From assembly GCA_018500065.2 (NCBI GenBank), contig JAHBAO020000173.1:1-13678 (forward strand): DNA of 13,678 nucleotides, in the 5' to 3' direction. The notes under the pieces were generated by a model. It had not been told where the DNA came from. It worked only from the letters and a program-made list of their open reading frames with translations, and did not search any database. The stretch is from Octadecabacter sp. GTDB taxonomy: Bacteria > Pseudomonadota > Alphaproteobacteria > Rhodobacterales > Rhodobacteraceae. A program made the position numbers and the translations under genes. Below, one piece after another: positions 7,579 through 12,279 of this stretch. The number at the start of each line of letters is the position of its first letter. The first letter of the stretch is position 1.

Positions 7579-8238
7579 ATGATTGCCGCTCTCACTCTGC
7601 TAAGTCTGCTGATCGTCTCTCTTACGGTGGTGCGCATTGGCGGGACAGCGTTGCGGCTGACGGGCATGTCGCGGGATGCAGCGCGGTTTCAGGCCATTTC
7701 GGCGTTAACGGGGACGGGGTTTACGACAACCGAAGCTGAAATCACGATGCACCATCCTATTCGGCGGCGCATATTGATCCTGTTGATGTTTACCGGACAT
7801 TTGGGGGTCGTTTCGTTGGCATCGACGGTGATCCTTGGGGTGGGGACAGCGGATCAGGGGACGCTTCAGGAAACATTGGTGCTGATGGCCGGCGCGGTCG
7901 TGGTTGCCTGCATCCTTGCCTCCAGTCGTGGTCTGGATAGGGCCATGTGCGCGATTATCGCGTTTTTCTTTCACCAGTTCGGCGTGCTGGACAAGACGGC
8001 GCATCACGTTTTGCTTGAAATGCCAAATGGCGACCAGCTGTGTGAACATACTATTGTCAGCCTGAAGGGTGTGGATTTGGATGCGTTGAAAATACGATGC
8101 CAGCCTATGACAATAGTCTCTGTGAATGGCCATCCTCCTGAACAGCAAGTAGCGCAAGACGGATCACACAGCGTCATTTTGTGCTTTGCCAAAACGCGCG
8201 AACAAGAAAATTTCGCAAAAATGTTAATGCAGGTGTAA
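7579..8238 (+). CDS. Small membrane protein with cytosolic TrkA-C-like tail, function unknown
   Basis: 219 residues. Hydrophobic segments lie at about 3-20, 66-88 and 97-115, with a weaker one at about 121-134. A polar C-terminal region (about 145-219) is reminiscent of an RCK_C/TrkA-C ligand-binding fold, but I see no decisive motif. A conserved-looking cytosolic stretch, ALRLTGMSRDAARFQAISAL at about 24-43 leading into TGTGFTT (44-50), recalls membrane proteins annotated with TrkA-C domains; TGTGFTT also superficially resembles the K+-filter segment of TrkH, though one copy cannot make a channel pore of that type. The gene starts 15 nt after the ThDP enzyme and is the last of the operon that begins with the antiporter, so a role in ion homeostasis or its sensing is plausible. 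Its final Val codon and stop lie inside the -35 block of the next candidate promoter. Confidence 0.65.
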   Translation: MIAALTLLSLLIVSLTVVRIGGTALRLTGMSRDAARFQAISALTGTGFTTTEAEITMHHPIRRRILILLMFTGHLGVVSLASTVILGVGTADQGTLQETLVLMAGAVVVACILASSRGLDRAMCAIIAFFFHQFGVLDKTAHHVLLEMPNGDQLCEHTIVSLKGVDLDALKIRCQPMTIVSVNGHPPEQQVAQDGSHSVILCFAKTREQENFAKMLMQV

Positions 8239-8260
8239 CCAATCTCTCTCGGTTTGCATC
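8232..8260 (+). promoter_or_regulatory. Candidate ECF-sigma promoter of the 8321-9141 unit
   Basis: GGTGTAACC (8232-8240), 15 nt, GCATC (8256-8260): the same 14 defined positions at the same spacing as at 2625-2653, and 60 nt before the ATG at 8321. The -35 block overlaps the last codon and stop of the preceding gene, so part of the match is also constrained by coding. Assignment to the ECF sigma factor encoded at 2010-2576 is inference. Confidence 0.55.
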
Positions 8261-8320
8261 AAAAGGGCATCGAAATACGGGAAGGTCAGAAAACCGACCC
8301 CTCATCTCTGGAGAAACGAA

Positions 8321-8665
8321 ATGTCCGATGTCCCCCCAATGCTTAAAATGATCATGCTGGTCGCTGTGGTTCTTGTCCTGTTTGGACTGTCCCTTGAATT
8401 GCGCGCTTGGTCTGTCGAAACTGCTTTTCATGCGATGCAGACTGAATATATCGTACAATTCACGAAGGCGCAGCGCGATACCGCAGAAGCCGGATCTGAA
8501 TTGGCAAAAATACAAGCGCAACTGCGCAACACACCTTCCCAGTTGATGCTCTTGAAACTCGGCGGGATTGCTTCGATCCTTGCTGGAATTTCATTGATCC
8601 TGCTTGGTGTTTTACGCGCATTGACGATGGTGCCAACACGGCTTGGCGCGATCATCAAATCTTAA
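8321..8665 (+). CDS. Small two-helix membrane protein, function unknown
   Basis: 114 residues that I do not recognise as a named family. Hydrophobic helices lie at about 8-25 and 79-101. The polar stretch between them (about 40-72, FTKAQRDTAEAGSELAKIQAQLRN) is rich in Ala, Glu, Gln and Lys and looks helical or coiled-coil-forming. By the positive-inside rule the short basic tail (R99, R107, K113) should be cytoplasmic, which would place the middle helix in the periplasm. GGAG at 8310-8313, 7 nt before the ATG, makes the start convincing. A promoter-like motif shared with the antiporter operon precedes it, and a second membrane protein follows after 56 nt, probably in the same transcript. A role in an envelope or ion-stress response driven by the nearby ECF sigma factor is inference from context only. 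Confidence 0.7.
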   Translation: MSDVPPMLKMIMLVAVVLVLFGLSLELRAWSVETAFHAMQTEYIVQFTKAQRDTAEAGSELAKIQAQLRNTPSQLMLLKLGGIASILAGISLILLGVLRALTMVPTRLGAIIKS

Positions 8666-8675
8666 CTTTCACTTA

Positions 8676-8701
8676 GCGGAGCAGGCCCTCAACTGCTCCG
8701 C
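8676..8701 (+). other. Perfect 8-bp hairpin between two genes of one unit
   Basis: GCGGAGCA (8676-8683) and TGCTCCGC (8694-8701) pair perfectly around a 10-nt loop, starting 10 nt after the stop of the 8321 gene. No T-run follows (GCCTATAAAA), so it is not a canonical intrinsic terminator. It could stabilise or process the transcript, or attenuate expression of the downstream gene, whose start lies 20 nt beyond. Confidence 0.6.
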
Positions 8702-8721
8702 GCCTATAAAAGAGACTCCAA

Positions 8722-9141
8722 ATGGATAGTATTTTTGCACATCTTTCGAACCCATTGCCCCTGCTGATTGCGGGCGTTGTCGGCACCGTCATTCTTTATA
8801 TCTTCATGGAAGTTATGGCGCCGAAAATGTTAGGGGCGCCGATGCGGCCCGGCGACATGATTTGCGATATTTTAGGCTGTTCCGGCACAGTGGGCCACGC
8901 ACTGCATTATCTTTTGGGATTGGTTCTTTTCCCGCTCGGTTATGTGATTGTGGCGGGAATTCTTGGGCTTACCCCGTCGTTGGGACTGGGTGTTGCATGG
9001 GGGGTTGTCCTATTTCTGGGCGCGGTGATGGTCGTGGCCCCACTGTCGGGGCGTAGCATGTTTTTTGGCGCAATGAAGCCAACGGTAGCAGCCTTGATGG
9101 CACACCTGTTCTACGGGGGCGCCTTAGGTGTCTTGATCTAG
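8722..9141 (+). CDS. Four-helix membrane protein, function unknown
   Basis: 139 residues with four hydrophobic segments at about 13-31, 59-81, 86-108 and 118-138. The connection between the first two (MAPKMLGAPMRPGDMICDIL, 32-51) is polar and should face the cytoplasm. Histidines in HALHYLL (59-65) and AHLFYGG (127-133) sit at helix starts, and the Gly-rich helices recall small DUF-type membrane proteins (perhaps DUF6789-like), which I cannot confirm. The ribosome site before the ATG is weak, so translation may depend on the upstream gene or on folding of the intergenic hairpin. It lies downstream of the candidate ECF promoter and directly before a strong terminator, so it is the last gene of that unit. 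Confidence 0.7.
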   Translation: MDSIFAHLSNPLPLLIAGVVGTVILYIFMEVMAPKMLGAPMRPGDMICDILGCSGTVGHALHYLLGLVLFPLGYVIVAGILGLTPSLGLGVAWGVVLFLGAVMVVAPLSGRSMFFGAMKPTVAALMAHLFYGGALGVLI

Positions 9142-9172
9142 ATTAAGAGCCTCATTAACCAAGAAGACTTTC

Positions 9173-9214
9173 AAACGCGGCGTCCCCAAAAGGGGCGCCG
9201 CGTTTTCCTTTTTT
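9173..9214 (+). terminator. Strong intrinsic terminator
   Basis: AAACGCGGCG-T-CCCC (9173-9187) pairs with GGGGCGCCGCGTTT (9192-9205) around an AAAA loop; the only flaw is a bulged T at 9183. A T-rich run follows to 9214 (TTTTCCTTTTTT). It lies 31 nt after the stop of the four-helix membrane protein and closes that transcript. Confidence 0.9.
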
Positions 9215-9258
9215 CAACAGCGGTATGGTCGCTTGACGAGCCCTGCGCAGTGCTTTCT

Positions 9259-9286
9259 GAGAGTCTGTAGATATGTACGGACTCTC
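9259..9286. repeat. 7-bp inverted repeat upstream of the transposase remnant
   Basis: GAGAGTC (9259-9265) and GACTCTC (9280-9286) are perfect inverted copies with a 14-nt loop. They could be part of a degraded IS end or a separate hairpin; no matching second end is present in the window. Confidence 0.4.
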
Positions 9287-9333
9287 GGGACACATCCTGT
9301 AAATTCCCTGCTTTAGGGATGGAGGAAGTTTCC

Positions 9334-9465
9334 ATGACGAACGAAGAACGTGACATTCAACGTAAACTTAGTGTGCTTTAGCATGCCGAGAAGATCGGCA
9401 ATGTACGCAAAGCCTGCCGCTATTTTGGGACAGGGAAATCCAGCTTCTATCGCTTACGCACTGCA
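9334..9465 (+). pseudogene. N-terminal remnant of an IS481-type transposase
   Basis: Reading from the ATG at 9334 gives MTNEERDIQRKLSVL, a TAG stop at 9379-9381, then HAEKIGNVRKACRYFGTGKSSFYRLRTA. This is the helix-turn-helix N-terminus of IS481-family (IS3-related) transposases as I know it, where the stop position is normally Gln (CAG to TAG would explain it). Similarity ends near 9465 and the frame closes at 9487-9489. The DDE catalytic core and the right end of the element are missing. GGAGG at 9321-9325 still looks like the original ribosome site. It is a dead relic marking a past insertion and deletion. Confidence 0.75.
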
Positions 9466-9567
9466 CTAATGATACTCTATCCCAACTAAAGTATTGATGA
9501 TATTCGCTGCTGACGTGCAATAGTCTCTAAAGAAGAATTTAGCCTATCCAGAGGGGAAGCTGATAGA

Positions 9568-10215
9568 ATGGAGCAGACGCCCAATGTCTCACTGAATGGT
9601 GACGCACCTGTAAGAGTTTTGGTTGTAGATGATCACTCGTTGGTTTCAGAGACGCTGCGGTATGCTCTGGCTGTCGAAGACGGTTTCAGCGTCGATCTTG
9701 CAAGTACATCCAAAGAAGCGCTTGAGAAAATTGCTGACAACACGCCCTATAATGCCATCTTGTTAGACTATGACTTGCCGGGCTGTAGTGGCCTGTCGTT
9801 ACTTCAAAAACTGATTGAAGTTAACCAGGGCGGCGTGGCCTTATTCACGGGTGTGGCCGGCTATCCAATTATTCAACAGGCGCTTGAAATGGGGGCTTCC
9901 GGCTATGTCCCCAAGACGACCAGTCTTAGCAATCTAAAAAGCATTGTTCGCATAATTGCTTCCGGGGAAACGTATATTCCCTTTGAGTTCGTTCAAAAAG
10001 TGAACAGTTTTGGCAAGGATCCTTTCGACCTAAAACCTCGGGAGTTGCTGATCCTTAGTCTATTGGGAGAAGGCCTGCAGAACAAAGAAATAGGTGCTTC
10101 CCTCAAACTTGGGGAGACGATCATCAAGATGTGTGTCCGTTCTATTTGTGTGAAGCTTTCCGTGCGCAATCGAACTCAAGCTGTGATTGCTGCGCGTAAA
10201 AATGGGTTAATATGA
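9568..10215 (+). CDS. NarL/FixJ-type response regulator (REC + LuxR HTH)
   Basis: 215 residues. The receiver domain (about 15-133) has the acidic pair D21-D22, phospho-acceptor D67 in LLDYDLPG, T94 and K116, so it should be phosphorylatable. The LuxR-type DNA-binding domain (about 152-215) begins LKPRELLILSLLGEGLQNKEIG, and its recognition helix region reads ETIIKMCVRSICVKLSVRNRTQ; the usual His of the TVKVH segment is Cys here. It is therefore a DNA-binding regulator whose activity should depend on phosphate flow. GAGGGG at 9551-9556 precedes the ATG. The stop overlaps the start of the hybrid kinase-like gene (ATGA, 10212-10215), which makes that protein the obvious partner. Target genes are not visible. 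It lies directly after an IS remnant. Confidence 0.9.
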   Translation: MEQTPNVSLNGDAPVRVLVVDDHSLVSETLRYALAVEDGFSVDLASTSKEALEKIADNTPYNAILLDYDLPGCSGLSLLQKLIEVNQGGVALFTGVAGYPIIQQALEMGASGYVPKTTSLSNLKSIVRIIASGETYIPFEFVQKVNSFGKDPFDLKPRELLILSLLGEGLQNKEIGASLKLGETIIKMCVRSICVKLSVRNRTQAVIAARKNGLI

Positions 10216-11792
10216 TTTCTAAATTTAAAGAACTTTTAGTTGCGCGTTTTGGTAAAGACCTCTGTAATCATATTGTACACGCTATTTATACGGCGGGTGG
10301 TATTGACGAGTTCGATTGCGAAAGTGACGGTTTTGCTCTGATCAGTTCCACGGGGAAGTTCCTCATTGCGAATGCCCCGTTGTACGAAATACTTGGGATC
10401 GAGAACACCGGACAGTTGGATAACCAGTGTTGGCAAAAATACTGTCGATCCTCGCAAGTGCAGTTTTTTCTGAAAAATAGTGCGCCGGATTTCGCGGCCT
10501 CTGGTGTTTGGTGGGGGCGTGTGAAGGCACAGCATTCATCTGGACACGAAATAGCGTTAAACCTATCGCTTGTGCGTCTTGAAACCGGTCAGACAGTCTG
10601 CCTTGTGCGAACCGAGGAAGCCCAAGCAGCACGGACAATGCGCGAAGGCCAATACCCAGATATGTGGGCCGCTTACGGCGCTGCCACGAAACAGCAGTTG
10701 GCGCGTTCGATTGGGCATGATTTTGCAAATCTGATCGCCGTCATGTCAGGATCAATAGAGGAGGCAGCTTCGAGCACCCACATCCAAGATGTGTCAGGTG
10801 TGAGATTCGATCTTTTGGAACTTGCACTGGTTGAGGCGCGCCGCATGGTTGCGGATTTACAGAACTTCCCGCGTTCAAACGAAAGGCCGCGATGTCGTGA
10901 TGTGATGTCGTTTGGCCCAATGCTCAAAAGGGCATTGTTTGACAGAACGGGCGCAGAGTGCGACTTCACCCTTGAACAACCTGAAATTCCGCAGTTCGTG
11001 TGGAGCACTTCAAGCGATTTTCTTATTGCTCTCACGACGATCCTAGAGCTCATTTTTCGCGCGCATCCCGAGGCAAAAGTCTTGGCGCGTGCAGATACAC
11101 TCACGAAAGGTTTCGACCCAGTTGACGGGTTTTTGAGTAAGAACGTGTCTTACACGGAAATCGCGATTCAATTTGCCCTGCCCACACACGCGAACGACCT
11201 GCGGACAATCTTTTCCGATGGCGGGCATTCATGGGCGTTAAGCGGAATGGATAGCGTAATTTTCGCGGGACTACTGCGAGACAATCAGGCGGCGCAGTCA
11301 TTCAGGGATCTGGGTGAGCTGGGCCAGGAGGTCACGCTCGTTTGGCCGAACAAACCTGCACTTTCTTGGACGGATGTAGAACAGGTTTGTCTAGAGCCTA
11401 GCTGCAATTTGGAAGATTGCTGCATTCTTGTTGTGGACGATTCACCGTTGATGTCAGATTTACTGTCAAAAATACTTGATGATACCGGAGCGTCCACGCT
11501 CGCCGTCAGTAAACCGGAAGAAGCGTTAAGGCTCGTTGAGCAATCGCCGCATATTTGGTCTGCTGTCATTACTGACCTGGACATGCCAAATTTAAATGGG
11601 CTCGAGTTAACCAAGAAAATGCGTGCAATTTCGCAGTCACTGCCGGTTATCCTAGTCTCGGGGCAGGCACATGATTTTGCTGTGGACATAACACCATTTT
11701 CGGCGGTGCTGAGTAAACCTGTTGTTCCTAGTCAGTTGGTTGCGACCGTTTCTGCGCAGGTTGCGAGGGCCATCAACGGAAAAAGCTGCTAA
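10212..11792 (+). CDS. PAS/histidine-kinase-like/receiver hybrid protein with degenerate ATPase region
   Basis: 526 residues and no membrane segment, so cytoplasmic. A PAS-like sensor occupies about 35-135. A dimerisation/phosphoacceptor helix contains H169 in SIGHDFANLIAVMSG, matching the HDFNNLL H-box of hybrid kinases. The following catalytic region (about 230-380) keeps the overall layout, ending in GQEVTLVWP, but the N-box Asn is missing (LTTILELIFRAHPEAKV, 274-290), and I see no DxGxG; the G2-like segment reads GGHSWALSGMDSV. ATP binding is therefore doubtful. The C-terminal receiver (about 402-518) is intact: D409-D410, D455, S483, K502. The protein may act as a phosphotransfer scaffold or phosphatase rather than a kinase. 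It is translationally coupled to the response regulator upstream, and its stop overlaps that of the convergent receiver gene (CTAA, 11789-11792). Confidence 0.82.
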   Translation: MISKFKELLVARFGKDLCNHIVHAIYTAGGIDEFDCESDGFALISSTGKFLIANAPLYEILGIENTGQLDNQCWQKYCRSSQVQFFLKNSAPDFAASGVWWGRVKAQHSSGHEIALNLSLVRLETGQTVCLVRTEEAQAARTMREGQYPDMWAAYGAATKQQLARSIGHDFANLIAVMSGSIEEAASSTHIQDVSGVRFDLLELALVEARRMVADLQNFPRSNERPRCRDVMSFGPMLKRALFDRTGAECDFTLEQPEIPQFVWSTSSDFLIALTTILELIFRAHPEAKVLARADTLTKGFDPVDGFLSKNVSYTEIAIQFALPTHANDLRTIFSDGGHSWALSGMDSVIFAGLLRDNQAAQSFRDLGELGQEVTLVWPNKPALSWTDVEQVCLEPSCNLEDCCILVVDDSPLMSDLLSKILDDTGASTLAVSKPEEALRLVEQSPHIWSAVITDLDMPNLNGLELTKKMRAISQSLPVILVSGQAHDFAVDITPFSAVLSKPVVPSQLVATVSAQVARAINGKSC

Positions 11793-12172
11793 CCATTATC
11801 CTCTGAAGCGTCTGGCGCCGAAAGCTGTTGTTTTATCAAGTTTGCTAGATCGGCTGTCTTGAAAGGCTTGTTGACTATTCTGACTTCGCCCAGATTTTCT
11901 GGAATTATACCAAGATTTTCAGAATACCCGGTTAGAAAGAAGAAGGGCACAGCGTTGTCGCGCAGTGCTTTGGCAACCCGCAGGCTGTTCAGATTGTCGC
12001 CTAAATTGAAATCAAGCAATGCAAAAGTCGGCTTTTCGGTCGTGATGGCCGCCAGTGCAGCTTGCTCGCTTTTGCATAGAATATAATCGTCGTAGCCCGC
12101 CATCTCGAGGGTGTCTTCGATCAACATAGCGAGGAGTGTGCTATCCTCAAGGATCAGAATTTTCTGCCGCAT
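11789..12172 (-). CDS. Single-domain response regulator (receiver only)
   Basis: 127 residues forming one CheY-like receiver: E9-D10 acidic pair, phospho-acceptor D54 (ALLDFNLG), T81, K102 in NKPF. No output domain follows, only an acidic tail (SAPDASEDNG). Such stand-alone receivers near HWE/HisKA_2 kinases in alphaproteobacteria usually act as phosphate shuttles, sinks or feedback elements. The divergence of the 55-63 loop (NLGDNLNSL) is typical of this subgroup. It lies downstream of the HWE kinase on the same strand, but a 107-nt gap contains a good promoter of its own (12207-12235) and a palindrome, so it can be expressed separately. A G-run at 12187-12192 is the only ribosome-site candidate and lies rather far (14 nt). 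It converges with the hybrid protein gene with a 4-bp overlap. Confidence 0.9.
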   Translation of the reverse strand: MRQKILILEDSTLLAMLIEDTLEMAGYDDYILCKSEQAALAAITTEKPTFALLDFNLGDNLNSLRVAKALRDNAVPFFFLTGYSENLGIIPENLGEVRIVNKPFKTADLANLIKQQLSAPDASEDNG

Positions 12173-12206
12173 ATTTTATAAAGTAACCCCCCGATTCACA
12201 GCGTTA

Positions 12207-12235
12207 ATTATACGTCATGTTCAAGGTGCAATCAA
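12207..12235 (-). promoter_or_regulatory. Sigma-70-like promoter of the single-domain receiver gene
   Basis: On the minus strand, TTGATT (12235-12230) and a perfect TATAAT (12212-12207) are separated by exactly 17 nt, about 35 nt before the ATG at 12172. The spacer contains one CAAGGTGC copy (plus-strand 12222-12229), the half-site of the palindrome just upstream, which suggests regulated expression. Confidence 0.65.
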
Positions 12236-12250
12236 CCAAACCACGCAACC

Positions 12251-12268
12251 CCAAGGTGCGCACCTTGG
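12251..12268. repeat. Perfect 18-bp palindrome upstream of the receiver promoter
   Basis: CCAAGGTGC/GCACCTTGG is perfectly self-complementary. It lies 15 bp upstream of the -35 box of the receiver promoter and 11 nt after the stop of the HWE kinase. Eight bases of its half-site (CAAGGTGC) recur as a direct repeat exactly 30 bp away, inside the promoter spacer. A dimeric regulator operator is the best guess. It could also fold as a hairpin after the kinase gene, but no T-run follows on the minus strand. Confidence 0.6.
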
Positions 12269-12279
12269 CAGATCACCGC

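Larger units (their letters stand above)
9215..9567. other. Intergenic stretch with transposase remnant and repeats, no intact gene
   Basis: Between the terminator and the response regulator there is no intact gene. The stretch holds a 7-bp inverted repeat (9259-9286), a 5-bp one (TCCCT/AGGGA, 9305-9319), the decayed transposase start (9334-9465), and a leader region for the 9568 gene with GAGGGGAAG at 9551-9559 as its ribosome site. I find no convincing -35/-10 pair for the response regulator. Confidence 0.6.

Noticed and set aside
8249..8297. Inverted repeat TCGGTTT/AAACCGA before the 8321 gene
   Set aside because: Seven base pairs with a 35-nt loop is weak, and it overlaps the better supported promoter motif.
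9494..9520. Possible promoter TTGATG with CAATAG before the response regulator
   Set aside because: The -10 match is poor and the spacing is 18 nt; not enough to call.
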